Source: a virus. From it: a stretch of DNA of 39,294 nucleotides. The position numbers were made by a program, and so were the translations under genes. The notes below the pieces were generated by a model, which did not search any database, was not told the DNA's origin, and saw only the letters and a program-made list of their open reading frames with translations. Each line of letters opens with the position of its first letter. Position 1 is the stretch's first letter. This document shows, piece by piece, positions 6,955 through 14,038 of this stretch. The stretch covers positions 1 to 39,294 of the IMG/VR virus record IMGVR_UViG_3300042309_001715; one strand, 5' to 3'.

Positions 6955-9299
6955 TGTCCACCACCTCCCAATTCTATCGCGTCACCGCCTACGTCGGCAC
7001 CCCGCACCGCAACGAAGTCACGGTGACGATCCCGCTTGTCGGCCCGGCTGGCCCCACCGGCCCGCAGGGGCCGAAGGGCGACCCCGGCGATGTGTCGGGC
7101 TCGATTGCGTGGGATAACGTGACGGGCAAGCCGAGCACGTTCACGCCGAGCAGCCACACGCACGTTGCCGCCAACATTACGGACTTCGCTGCTGCCGTGG
7201 CTGCCGTTTCGCCGCCCGTCGATTGGAACTCGCTGACGGGCAAACCGTCCACATTCTCGCCGTCCGCGCATACGCACCCGATCAACGAGGTGACAAACTT
7301 GCAAACGGCGCTCGACGGCAAGGCGGCAGCCTCCCACTCCCACGGCAACCTAACCAACGCGGGAGCCATCGGCACCACCGCCAACCTCCCGCTCAAAACA
7401 GGCAGTGGCGGCGTAGTCGAGGCGGGTTCTTTCGGCACATCGGCAGGGACGTTTTGCGAGGGTAATGATGCGCGGTTGTCGGATGCAAGGACGCCAAGCA
7501 GCACCCTCGCACACAAAGACTCTCACGCCGCAGGCGGTGCGGATGCCATCGCGCCCAGTGATATTGGGGCCATATCTCAATGGTCAGTCTTTCAAGAAAC
7601 AATTTCGGCGTCACCCACAACACTGGCAACTGGTCGCGCCCGCCGCATAACGATTTCGACAACACTAAGCACCGACACCGAAGTCCTCCTGCCAACCACG
7701 GGCAACCAAGATGCAGATTTGTTTCAGTTGATTCGCTCTGGAAACATTGCCAACGGTCGCATTCTTGTAAAGACAAGCGCAGGAGGATCAACGCTTGCAG
7801 ACCTTGGAACGAAAGATAACGAAGGTCGCTCGTTTACTTTTAGATGGCAAACTGGCGGTAGTTTTTGGGCCATCGTCCCCGTTGATGCCCACGGCGCAGA
7901 CAAAGTAACCAGCGGCACCCTCGACGTAGCCCGCCTCCCTGTCGGCACAGGCAGCACGCAAGTAGCCGCAGGCAACCACACCCACGTTCTCGCAGACGTA
8001 ACAGGCGCAGCCGCCTCTGGCTCCATCACCACCTCTGGCCTAACGCAATCCACCGCAAGAATTTTAGGCCGCACGACCGCGAGCACAGGTGCCGTCGAGG
8101 AGATCCAAATCGGATCGGGCTTGAGTCTTTCGGCGGGGGAGTTGTCGGCTACGGGTGGAAGCGGCATCACCGCAGTCGGCCCATCCACCGCAGATGTCTT
8201 GAGCGTGTCGGGGTCTGATCTGGTTGCCGATGACGCAGGGGCCGACCGCATTATTTTCTGGGACGACAGCGAGAGCAAGCTGCGCTATCTGGAAGCGGGA
8301 TCGGGGCTGTCGATTAGCGGCACGACGATGACGGCTACGTCAACATTTGACCCAGCCAGCCCCGCAGCCCTCGGAACGACCACGCCAAACACCGCAGCAT
8401 TTACCTCCCTCACAGGCGCACCCGCCGCCAACACCGCAGCCTATGCCGTCACGGGCTATTCGCTGACAGGCAGCAACGCGCAAAGCGTCATTGATCTGGC
8501 GGGGACTTGGAACACCACGGGGACGCCGAGCGCGTTCAAGCTCAACCTCACCGACACGGCGAGCAATGCTTCGTCGCTTTTGATGCAGTTGCAGACGGGC
8601 GGGACGAATCGGTTTACGGTGAGCAAGGGTGGTGCGGTAGTTTGCGCGTCTGTAAATGTTGGGACAGGCACGTTATCAATTCAAAGCGGAGATTTTTTCA
8701 GCAATGGTTTTCCTGTTATCCGCCAAGGCGGGACGGAAGTTATAGCACTTACCGCAAACAGCAACGTAGGCGTAAACATAAGAAGCACACTGTCACTGGG
8801 ATTCTCCGCAGGCGGCAACCCTACGGGGAATGATCCAGATGTGAGATTGTGGCGCGATGCGGCGGATACACTTGCACAGTATAGGGGAGTAAATGCCCAA
8901 GAAAGTCGCCTATACGGGACGTTTACCAGTTCCACGAACTACCAGCGCATGACCGTGAAGAGCGTGAAGCAAACGCTCTCCGCCCTCTCTGGCGCGTCCG
9001 CCACCACCACAGGCACATTCATCCCTGACGGCGCTGTAGTGGTCGGCGTGACCACGCGAGTCGGCACCACCCTGACAGGCGCAACAGGCTACACCATCGG
9101 TGACGGCACAGACGCCGACAGATGGGGCGACATTACGGGAACCGCCATCGGAACGACCAGCGACAACGCGAACTGGACGGCTGGAACCATCGAATGCTTT
9201 ACCGCAGGCGGCAACGTTACTCTGACTGCCAAGACCTCCAACTTCACCGCAGGGGCCATTGAAATCTGTGTGTTCTACCTCGCGGGGCAAGCTGACTAA
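6954..9299 (+). CDS. Long tail fibre with collagen-like and HTH-repeat stem, 781 aa
   Basis: ATG overlaps the previous stop by one base. Residues 30-46 are collagen-like (GPAGPTGPQGPKGDPGDV). Residues about 52-120 hold two copies of a 'TGKPSTFTPSSHTH' unit typical of trimeric phage fibre shafts. More 'NHTHVLADVTG' units occur near residue 345. The C-terminal 130 residues (YQRMTVKSVKQTLSAL onward) form a separate beta domain, probably the tip. It likely works in host attachment together with the tailspike. The small gene at 9305 follows by 5 nt. Confidence 0.85.
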   Translation: MSTTSQFYRVTAYVGTPHRNEVTVTIPLVGPAGPTGPQGPKGDPGDVSGSIAWDNVTGKPSTFTPSSHTHVAANITDFAAAVAAVSPPVDWNSLTGKPSTFSPSAHTHPINEVTNLQTALDGKAAASHSHGNLTNAGAIGTTANLPLKTGSGGVVEAGSFGTSAGTFCEGNDARLSDARTPSSTLAHKDSHAAGGADAIAPSDIGAISQWSVFQETISASPTTLATGRARRITISTTLSTDTEVLLPTTGNQDADLFQLIRSGNIANGRILVKTSAGGSTLADLGTKDNEGRSFTFRWQTGGSFWAIVPVDAHGADKVTSGTLDVARLPVGTGSTQVAAGNHTHVLADVTGAAASGSITTSGLTQSTARILGRTTASTGAVEEIQIGSGLSLSAGELSATGGSGITAVGPSTADVLSVSGSDLVADDAGADRIIFWDDSESKLRYLEAGSGLSISGTTMTATSTFDPASPAALGTTTPNTAAFTSLTGAPAANTAAYAVTGYSLTGSNAQSVIDLAGTWNTTGTPSAFKLNLTDTASNASSLLMQLQTGGTNRFTVSKGGAVVCASVNVGTGTLSIQSGDFFSNGFPVIRQGGTEVIALTANSNVGVNIRSTLSLGFSAGGNPTGNDPDVRLWRDAADTLAQYRGVNAQESRLYGTFTSSTNYQRMTVKSVKQTLSALSGASATTTGTFIPDGAVVVGVTTRVGTTLTGATGYTIGDGTDADRWGDITGTAIGTTSDNANWTAGTIECFTAGGNVTLTAKTSNFTAGAIEICVFYLAGQAD
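7107..7313 (+). repeat. Two imperfect tandem repeats in the fibre stem
   Basis: Two units of about 110 nt encode 'DNVTGKPSTFTPSSHTH' and 'NSLTGKPSTFSPSAHTH', each followed by a short helix. The His pairs in such repeats bind metal ions along the axis of trimeric fibres in known phage shafts (family knowledge). Confidence 0.65.
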
Positions 9300-9304
9300 A
9301 AAAT

Positions 9305-9646
9305 ATGAGCCTAATTACACTACCAACAACCCAACCGCCCGCAGCACAGCGCATCGCGCTTGATCTGCTCGGCAAAATCAACAGCCAGATCGAATCCCGC
9401 GTGCAAGCGCACAAGGGAATGTGGTCTGACTTCTGGCAAAACAATGACGCCACGCCCGAAGAAATTCTTGCGGCGATGGGAACCAACGCCCATTTGCTGC
9501 TTGGATCGGCCACCGAATCCGTGCGCCACATTAACGAAGTGGCGGGGCTGGCGGGCAAGACTGCCGCCGACTTTCTGGAACCCGAAGAAATCGCGGGGCT
9601 GCGTCCGATGGTTGCCAACGAAGACGGGACTGTGATCTTGCAATGA
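9305..9646 (+). CDS. Hypothetical helical protein, fibre-adjacent, 113 aa
   Basis: ATG 5 nt after the fibre stop. The protein is mostly helical (AAQRIALDLLGKINSQIESRVQAHK) with a 'MWSDFWQNNDATPEEILAAMGTNA' segment that I recognise from small phage proteins near tail-fibre genes. No membrane segment. It could be a fibre assembly factor or a minor virion protein. Its stop overlaps the next ATG. Confidence 0.6.
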   Translation: MSLITLPTTQPPAAQRIALDLLGKINSQIESRVQAHKGMWSDFWQNNDATPEEILAAMGTNAHLLLGSATESVRHINEVAGLAGKTAADFLEPEEIAGLRPMVANEDGTVILQ

Positions 9647-9804
9647 AGACTGTGACGCTGACAGAGGAACAGGCGCGGCTGGTCATGCAGTGTCTAGACT
9701 TGGCCTGCAAGCAAGGAGGGCTAAACGCCGCCGCACAGATACTTCCCGTCGCAACCAGCATTGAGAAGCAACTCACGGCGGATGACAGCAACGCTGACGT
9801 TTAG
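9643..9804 (+). CDS. Small hypothetical protein, 53 aa
   Basis: ATGA overlap with the preceding gene; 53 residues (MKTVTLTEEQARLVMQCLDLACKQGG in its N-terminal half), all helical. The 'TLTEEQARLVMQCLDLA' pattern is common in tiny phage proteins of unknown role. The stop at 9802-9804 lies 22 nt into the next gene. No function assigned. Confidence 0.55.
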   Translation: MKTVTLTEEQARLVMQCLDLACKQGGLNAAAQILPVATSIEKQLTADDSNADV

Positions 9805-10000
9805 CCTGCCCGAGGAGCAGGAAGAATTTTACCTCGCCGCAAAGGGCGCGGAATGGCGCATGGTGCTCGAGGACATAGACGCGCACCTTCGCTCGCGGCT
9901 GAAGCATGAAGATTTGCCCGAAGATGTGGACGCCGCACTAGACGCTGCGCGGCAGAAGCTGCATGAGTTTTTGGCAGAGCGAGGGTTGAGTTTGTGGTGA
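9782..10000 (+). CDS. Small hypothetical protein, 72 aa
   Basis: ATG at 9782 overlaps the preceding gene. The sequence (ATLTFSLPEEQEEFYLAAKG, then WRMVLEDIDAHLRSRLKHED) has the look of a well-known small phage protein of unknown function that is predicted to be helical and acidic. No membrane or metal motif. It lies just before the holin-like gene. Role unknown. Confidence 0.6.
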   Translation: MTATLTFSLPEEQEEFYLAAKGAEWRMVLEDIDAHLRSRLKHEDLPEDVDAALDAARQKLHEFLAERGLSLW

Positions 10001-10010
10001 TTGGCAGGCT

Positions 10011-10016
10011 TTGACA
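10011..10016 (+). promoter_or_regulatory. TTGACA start-proximal element
   Basis: TTGACA lies 13 nt before the ATG of the holin-like gene. It is the first base run of the lysis cassette and the only clear signal in the 29-nt gap after the previous stop. Confidence 0.4.
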
Positions 10017-10029
10017 CCCCGGCGAGGGC

Positions 10030-10203
10030 ATGAACTTGCTTCAAACTGCGTTGGGAAAATTGAAAGAGAAATCGACTTGGGCGGGCATTGCCGCCCTCAC
10101 GGCAGCCGCCGGATGGAAGCTCGACCCGGAGCAGTGGTCCGCCATCGCCGCCGTGGTGATTGGCGTGGTGGGCCTTTACGAAGTCTTTCGTAAGGAGAAG
10201 TAA
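10030..10203 (+). CDS. Holin-like small membrane protein, 57 aa
   Basis: 57 codons from ATG 10030. Two hydrophobic segments, residues about 17-28 (TWAGIAALTAAAG) and 37-51 (SAIAAVVIGVVGLY), are linked by a short polar turn with a conserved-looking 'LDPEQW'. The tail is charged (EVFRKEK). This is the layout of small two-segment phage holins, which form holes in the inner membrane to release endolysin. The M15 endolysin is encoded 400 nt downstream in the same operon. The call rests on topology and context. Confidence 0.65.
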   Translation: MNLLQTALGKLKEKSTWAGIAALTAAAGWKLDPEQWSAIAAVVIGVVGLYEVFRKEK

Positions 10204-10206
10204 GCA

Positions 10207-10425
10207 ATGCGCCACATCGCCGTTGTCTTGGCGTTGTTTTGCGCTTCCTGTGCCACGATGCCCGACATGAAGGGCGAGGGCTTGCCGTTGGCGAAGTCGG
10301 GCTGGCGCATGACGGGCGGAGCGGACTTTCAGAAACAAGTCTGGTTCGTGACTTTTTGGAAACCGTGGGGCGCGGCTGAGACGCAAGCCGCCATCGACGC
10401 AGACCGCATCGTGCTGCCCGAATGA
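10207..10425 (+). CDS. Small lipoprotein, possible outer spanin, 72 aa
   Basis: ATG at 10207 has a Shine-Dalgarno sequence (AAGGAG) inside the end of the holin-like gene. The N-terminus (MRHIAVVLALFCASC) is a lipoprotein signal with Cys-15 as the likely lipidation site. The mature 58 residues are mostly polar with several Trp. A small lipoprotein between holin and endolysin would suit an Rz1-like outer spanin that bridges to the outer membrane, but no inner-spanin partner is obvious. Superinfection exclusion is another option. Confidence 0.55.
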   Translation: MRHIAVVLALFCASCATMPDMKGEGLPLAKSGWRMTGGADFQKQVWFVTFWKPWGAAETQAAIDADRIVLPE

Positions 10426-10601
10426 AGTCGCGCCCCGTGGTGACGATCAACGGCGAAATGTTACGCGCGATCTTCACTAAGCCAACGCGATCTGACACGC
10501 GCTCCGTCCTTACACGCTTGCTCACTTCGCTTCAGCCCGTCGTCCGATTCGGACGCAAGGGGCTAAGTTTTATCGGGGTGCGGGGCAAGGTGGAATTTTA
10601 A
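10422..10601 (+). CDS. Small basic hypothetical protein, 59 aa
   Basis: ATGA overlap with the lipoprotein gene; 59 residues, strongly basic (MKSRPVVTINGEMLRAIF, then LQPVVRFGRKGLSFIGVRGKVEF). No membrane segment or signal. Its place inside the lysis cassette is the only clue to function. It ends 9 nt before the endolysin start. Confidence 0.5.
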   Translation: MKSRPVVTINGEMLRAIFTKPTRSDTRSVLTRLLTSLQPVVRFGRKGLSFIGVRGKVEF

Positions 10602-10610
10602 CAACAGAAA

Positions 10611-11210
10611 ATGAAACTGATCCAATGGTTGAAGAACTTATTCGCGGCATTGCCAAGTGGCCCGACGACGACAGACGCGCAATCGCCCTTGCTTTGGTGC
10701 GAAAGCTGTCACTCACCGATCTTGCCGAAGTCCTTGCCGCCGCGCACACCCGCATCCACCGCGAAGCCGAAAAGCGCGAGGCCGCGCACGGCAAAAGAAG
10801 AGTTTCAAAAGCTGCTCGATGAGCATGGCGTGCGTTACTTTGATGCGGACGAAGTATTCTTCCGGGGCGCGCGGGACGCGCGGCTACAACTCAACACCGA
10901 CCCGCCGCGCAGCCTGTGGCCGTCTTTGTTGGCCGTGACGAAGGTTGCCGATGAGGCGCGGCACAGGCTAGGCAAGCCGCTGCGAATTAACTCGGCATAC
11001 CGCTCGCCCGCCTACAACCGCGCCATCGGCGGGGCCAGCGCCAGCATCCACATGAGGGGCGGCGCATTGGACTTGAGCGGCTCGCCCGCTACGTTGCACC
11101 GCATCCTCAAAGAAATGCGCGCAGAGGGGCTATTCCGTGGCGGCATTGGGCGCTACCGCACGTTCTGCCATGTGGATGTGAGGGGCAAGAACGCGGACTG
11201 GCAGGGCTGA
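10611..11210 (+). CDS. M15-type peptidoglycan peptidase (endolysin), 199 aa
   Basis: The C-terminal 130 residues hold the zinc-peptidase signature of the M15 (VanY/Hedgehog-like) family: R131 in AYRSPAYN, H147 and D154 in IHMRGGALD, and H187 in CHVDV. It likely cleaves cross-bridge peptides in the cell wall at the end of infection, released by the upstream holin-like protein. Residues 1-65 are Pro/Ser/Lys-rich and poorly structured, and this stretch is also open in another frame (10625-10822). A later start (for example a GTG at residue 74) is therefore possible. No Shine-Dalgarno site precedes the ATG. Confidence 0.75.
   Translation: MKLIQWLKNLFAALPSGPTTTDAQSPLLWCESCHSPILPKSLPPRTPASTAKPKSARPRTAKEEFQKLLDEHGVRYFDADEVFFRGARDARLQLNTDPPRSLWPSLLAVTKVADEARHRLGKPLRINSAYRSPAYNRAIGGASASIHMRGGALDLSGSPATLHRILKEMRAEGLFRGGIGRYRTFCHVDVRGKNADWQG
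10625..10822 (+). CDS. Overlapping small helical protein inside the endolysin 5' region, 65 aa
   Basis: A second frame from ATG 10625 gives a protein-like helical sequence (MVEELIRGIAKWPDDDRRAI, then LTDLAEVLAAAHTRIHREAEKREA). It has a regular hydrophobic pattern and good charge balance, while the endolysin frame over the same bases is low-complexity. Either this is the true gene and the endolysin starts later, or both are made from dual-coding DNA. No known family. Unsupported by a Shine-Dalgarno site. Confidence 0.4.
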   Translation: MVEELIRGIAKWPDDDRRAIALALVRKLSLTDLAEVLAAAHTRIHREAEKREAAHGKRRVSKAAR

Positions 11211-11227
11211 ACACTTCGATGCAATCG

Positions 11228-11254
11228 ACACGTTGGCGGGACGTGTTTAATTTT
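11228..11254 (+). terminator. Weak intrinsic terminator after the endolysin
   Basis: Stem ACACG/CGTGT with a 9-nt loop, followed by TTAATTTT, lies 18 nt after the endolysin stop. It sits between convergent gene blocks, so it would end rightward late transcription. The stem is only 5 bp. Confidence 0.4.
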
Positions 11255-11274
11255 CCGCAAAACGCATACACTTC

Positions 11275-11291
11275 CTGTCACTTTGTGACAG
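11275..11291. terminator. Perfect hairpin between convergent genes
   Basis: CTGTCAC-TTT-GTGACAG: a 7-bp perfect stem with 3-nt loop. It is placed exactly between the endolysin block and the stop codon (11292-11294) of the leftward membrane gene. It may act on both strands; it has no T-run of its own. Confidence 0.4.
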
Positions 11292-11438
11292 TTAGCGGTA
11301 AGTCAGAGCAAGGAAACCAAAGTTGGCGAGGCAGTATCCGCCAAAAGCAACCGCCATCGGCCCGTTGCCGTCGCGCCAGAATCCTACGGCGGTGACGGCG
11401 TAAAGCATCGTCGTAGCGAGTAAGGGCCAAAAGGTCAT
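11292..11438 (-). CDS. Tiny two-segment membrane protein, 48 aa
   Basis: Leftward gene with its ATG at 11438 overlapping the stop of the zinc-protease gene (4 nt). Nearly the whole chain is hydrophobic: residues 2-20 (TFWPLLATTMLYAVTAVGF) and 28-45 form two membrane helices around a 'WRDGNGP' turn. It is the last gene of the leftward cluster that starts at 12743. The topology resembles holin- or immunity-type mini-proteins. No family assigned. Confidence 0.55.
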   Translation of the reverse strand: MTFWPLLATTMLYAVTAVGFWRDGNGPMAVAFGGYCLANFGFLALTYR

Positions 11439-11752
11439 TTGTCCCGGCGGTGCTGTCCGATGGGGATTTTGCCGCCGCAAAAGGTTTTTGCAGCCCACCG
11501 CGTGACCACGCAGACAAGCCGCTCCAAGTCGCGGACATGCGTCTCGTCCGTTGGCGGGATCACGGCGTGCGTCAATTCGTGCGTCACGATGCCAAGCAAA
11601 TCGCCCGCCACGGCGTCTGGATGCAGCCAAATTTGGCGTTTCTTGTAAACGCAACAGCCGTCGAGCTTTTCTTTGTCAGGAGGGCGACCGACGTGCACGG
11701 TCCACCACGCGCCGTCCAATTTGAAGCGCAGGGTTGGCCGCTTTGTTTTCAT
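11435..11752 (-). CDS. SprT-like zinc metalloprotease-fold protein, 105 aa
   Basis: Start at 11752 chosen because it overlaps the stop of the upstream gene by 4 nt and removes a non-coding-looking N-terminal extension. Residues 58-62 read HELTH, the HExxH zinc site, followed by acidic and His residues. A 'WTVHVGRPPDKEKLDG' region precedes it. The compact size fits minimal SprT/WLM-type domains found in phages. It may be a cytoplasmic zinc peptidase; its substrate cannot be seen. It is cotranscribed with a DNA-binding protein and a phosphoesterase. Confidence 0.65.
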   Translation of the reverse strand: MKTKRPTLRFKLDGAWWTVHVGRPPDKEKLDGCCVYKKRQIWLHPDAVAGDLLGIVTHELTHAVIPPTDETHVRDLERLVCVVTRWAAKTFCGGKIPIGQHRRDK

Positions 11753-12006
11753 TTCAGCTTGTAGTGCGGGACCGGATAAGCGCCCCGGTTGGTGAAGATT
11801 CGGAACCGTTTCATCTCGGCGCGGCCTGCGCGCACGGCCACGGAAAGCTGGCCGCTTACGGTGTCTTTGGTCTTGCCGAGCTTGTCGGCAAGTTCGGCGC
11901 AAGTCATCCATCCCGCCGGAACCTTGTCCACATTGTCTGGGACAAGGGCAGCGCACCATGCGGCGAGGTCGGCGTCGGGTTGGGTGGTCGAAAGTTTCGA
12001 CTTCAT
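11749..12006 (-). CDS. Small winged-helix-like DNA-binding protein, 85 aa
   Basis: Leftward, 4-nt overlaps with genes on both sides. Residues about 34-70 (MTCAELADKLGKTKDTVSGQLSVAVRAGRAEMKRFRI) show a helix-turn-helix followed by a basic wing, ending in FTNRGAYPVPHYKLK. Short proteins with this layout are frequent in phages and bind DNA as regulators or accessory factors. It could control its own cluster. Function beyond DNA binding is not visible. Confidence 0.6.
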   Translation of the reverse strand: MKSKLSTTQPDADLAAWCAALVPDNVDKVPAGWMTCAELADKLGKTKDTVSGQLSVAVRAGRAEMKRFRIFTNRGAYPVPHYKLK

Positions 12007-12743
12007 AGCGGGAGGCGGTAGTGGGGGGAAAGCGTGACGAGATTAACCGCGCAGGCCGTGTCGCAATACTCACCAAAGGCAAATCCGTGAGCCCATCCAA
12101 GGGTCTGCCGCCTGCCTTTGGCATAGCCGACCGAAAGATCAATGCCGCAGCCGATGTTGTAGCCGACTACGGGACGCTGGCAGCGACCAGCTTCTTGCGC
12201 TACTCGGTGCGTATGCCCGAACACGCAATTCATGCCCAAGGCTTCGGCGTGATCGCGGGCTGCGCTGACGTTGTAGAGGACGCCATGCAAAAACAGCGTA
12301 TCGCCAAGTTGCGTGCAGGCTTCCGGGCGCAGCCCCGCATACGGCACGACTCGCGCCTTCATTTCCTTGGCGGCGTCATCAATGCGCGCGAGCACTTGCC
12401 CCGCCGCGTAGCTCACCACGGCATTGCCGCTATGAGCGAGGCCACAAAGACGGTCTTCGTGATTCCCCAAATGGATTACTGTCGGCTCAAGCTCGCGCAG
12501 GAAGGACAGGCCAGCGAGCAAGTCATCCGCCATCGATTCCGCGCGGTCGGGGTCATCGGGGTCACGCCTTGCCCCGGCACGGAGCGCGGCCATGTCGGTA
12601 AAGTCACCGAGATGCAGGACCGTCGAAGGCTTGTATGCCTCACGGAATTTGAGCATGGCCCCGGTGGCCTTTGAGTCGGCCAGATGGCCGTGCGTGCAGG
12701 AAACCGCCATCCACTTCCGCCAGCGTTTCGTGACTGCCGCCAT
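12003..12743 (-). CDS. Metallophosphoesterase, 246 aa
   Basis: Calcineurin-like phosphoesterase signatures are in order: GDFTD (residues 46-50), GNHED (93-97), a late LFLHG and GHTHR (near 175-180). The first motif, normally D-x-H, reads SCTHGH (15-20), so the usual first Asp is replaced by Cys; this may change metal use. The family hydrolyses phosphomonoesters, diesters or nucleotides. It heads a leftward four-gene cluster beside attP, the usual place for genes expressed from a prophage. A TTGACA element lies 15 nt before the ATG. Confidence 0.75.
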   Translation of the reverse strand: MAAVTKRWRKWMAVSCTHGHLADSKATGAMLKFREAYKPSTVLHLGDFTDMAALRAGARRDPDDPDRAESMADDLLAGLSFLRELEPTVIHLGNHEDRLCGLAHSGNAVVSYAAGQVLARIDDAAKEMKARVVPYAGLRPEACTQLGDTLFLHGVLYNVSAARDHAEALGMNCVFGHTHRVAQEAGRCQRPVVGYNIGCGIDLSVGYAKGRRQTLGWAHGFAFGEYCDTACAVNLVTLSPHYRLPL

Positions 12744-12758
12744 TGAAGGCGGCTTTTA

Positions 12759-12764
12759 TGTCAA
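12759..12764 (-). promoter_or_regulatory. TTGACA start-proximal element (minus strand)
   Basis: On the minus strand, TTGACA lies 15 nt before the metallophosphoesterase ATG (12743). It is oriented with transcription. This copy on the other strand shows that the element follows gene starts rather than strand composition. Confidence 0.4.
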
Positions 12765-12769
12765 AGCCC

Positions 12770-12805
12770 CGGCGGAGTGTGGGGAACGCCCCCTCCGCCG
12801 TTTTT
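12770..12805 (+). terminator. Strong intrinsic terminator, tRNA-end-like sequence
   Basis: CGGCGGAG pairs with CTCCGCCG; an inner GGGG/CCCC stem carries an AACG loop, and TTTTT follows. The 3' arm and inner part closely resemble the T-arm/acceptor end of the tRNA-Leu half at 12902-12941, so it may be a degenerate copy of the att region. It points rightward although the flanking genes run leftward. Confidence 0.6.
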
Positions 12806-12884
12806 ATGGGTCAAATAGTAACCGGAAAGTAACCACTCACCGCGCACCACAATCGGACTTCCGTTTTCATTTTCTAGTGTCCAG

Positions 12885-12941
12885 ACGGACTCAAAATCCG
12901 TTTCCCGCAAGGGAGTGTGGGTTCGACCCCCTCCGCCGGTA
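12885..12941 (+). other. attP core: 3' half of a tRNA-Leu(CAA) gene
   Basis: From 12885 the sequence reads as the 3' half of a tRNA. It has a perfect 5-bp anticodon stem (ACGGA/TCCGT) around loop CTCAAAA (anticodon CAA), a long class-II variable arm with CCC/GGG stem, a T-arm with TTCGA, a 7-nt acceptor strand (CGCCGGT) and discriminator A73. The class-II arm plus CAA fits leucine. No matching 5' half is present, so it is not a working tRNA. Its place next to the integrase marks it as the att identity block that restores the host tRNA after integration. One T-T mismatch is in the T stem. Confidence 0.75.
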
Positions 12942-12946
12942 TTACA

Positions 12947-12978
12947 TAACCCCCTGTAAATCAGGGGGTTAAGTTTTT
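12947..12978. terminator. Hairpin at the integrase 3' end
   Basis: A 10-bp perfect stem (TAACCCCCTG/CAGGGGGTTA) with 5-nt loop TAAAT overlaps the end of the integrase gene. On the plus strand it is followed by AAGTTTTT. It probably limits read-through near attP; it could also separate integrase mRNA from the leftward cluster. Confidence 0.5.
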
Positions 12979-14032
12979 AGGAGGGCGGAAAGTAACCACA
13001 TTGAAACCACTTCGTTGCCGCCGATCTTTCGACGTAATCGAGGTAGTTTGACCGGACAACATCCTCGGAATTGCCCATCTCCAAGGCGACTTGCGCGGCG
13101 GATTTGACCACGGCGCAGCGGTAGGAGCCGTAGCTGTGCCGCAGCCCGTTCTTAACCCATTTGACCCCCTTGCGCTTAACTCGCTTGGCAAGGTTGTCGA
13201 TCCTCAACCCCTGCGGGCAAACGTGATCCTCCGGGGCAAACTCGGCTTTGCGGAGCCAAGTCATTAAGGCCGGATGAATCGGCACCAGCCTGCGCCGTCC
13301 CGTGTTCTTCGCATTTTCGGGCAGGACTTCGATGAGCTTCTTGCCGAGCTTTACTTCGCGCCAGAGCAACCTTTCCGCCTCGCAAGTCCGAAGCCCCGCC
13401 AAACCGCAAATGGCCAGCGGCAAACGCCATTCCGGGGCAACGGCGGCAAGCAGAGCGCGGAACTCCGTGGGCGTATAAATCGGGGGCCGCTTTTTCGGCA
13501 CGGGCAGAGCATGGGTCCGCTGCGGGGCGGTCATCGTGTCGGGCAAGTAGGACTGCTTGCGCGCCCAAACGAACCACGAAACGAGCGTTGCCCGGACATT
13601 GTTGTAGCGGCGTGGGCCAACCCCCAGTGAGTCAAGGTGCAGCCTAACTTGCTCGGCAGTCACATCAGCAATCGGGCCGGGGTGCTTGGCCGCGAAGTGC
13701 GCGATGTCCGCTTCGATGATCCGCGTCTGGACTTCCCGCTCGGTGAGGTGACGCACGTAATTACGTGCGGCTTCAGCGGTCGCGGGGCTATCGGCGCGCT
13801 GGCCCTGCCACGCAAGGAACTCGGAAAGCAGGGCGGGGTCGAGGTTGCCGATCTGGCTGCGCCCGTCCCGCAGGAGAGCAAGCTGTTCCTTGGCTCGCGC
13901 CTTTGCCTTGGTCAAATCCTTGGCCGCGCACATGACCCGCTTGCCGCCCCGGCGGGTGTGCCATTTCCACCGCCCGTCTGAGCCTTGCCAAAGGCGGGCC
14001 GAGAAGCCCCCGACTTTTACGTCATGGTGCAT
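12977..14032 (-). CDS. int: Tyrosine-recombinase integrase, 351 aa
   Basis: Residues 1-60 form a small arm-type DNA-binding domain, 65-165 a SAM-like core-binding domain, and 185-351 the catalytic domain. Visible catalytic residues: R215 (GLAGLRTCEAERL), K242 (ENAKNTG), R298 (NGLRHSYGSY) and nucleophile Y330. The two usual His positions are Asn (N295, N321), a variant I associate with integrases of verrucomicrobial and related bacteria. It joins attP to a host tRNA-Leu gene. The start at 14032 follows an 11-base C tract (on its own strand). Confidence 0.85.
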   Translation of the reverse strand: MHHDVKVGGFSARLWQGSDGRWKWHTRRGGKRVMCAAKDLTKAKARAKEQLALLRDGRSQIGNLDPALLSEFLAWQGQRADSPATAEAARNYVRHLTEREVQTRIIEADIAHFAAKHPGPIADVTAEQVRLHLDSLGVGPRRYNNVRATLVSWFVWARKQSYLPDTMTAPQRTHALPVPKKRPPIYTPTEFRALLAAVAPEWRLPLAICGLAGLRTCEAERLLWREVKLGKKLIEVLPENAKNTGRRRLVPIHPALMTWLRKAEFAPEDHVCPQGLRIDNLAKRVKRKGVKWVKNGLRHSYGSYRCAVVKSAAQVALEMGNSEDVVRSNYLDYVERSAATKWFQCGYFPPS

Positions 14033-14038
14033 TCATGC

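Noticed and set aside
12881-12945. A complete tRNA-Leu gene
   Set aside because: Only the 3' half from the anticodon stem onward is present; no 5' acceptor strand (ACCGGCG-like) or D-arm is found upstream, so it is an att identity block.
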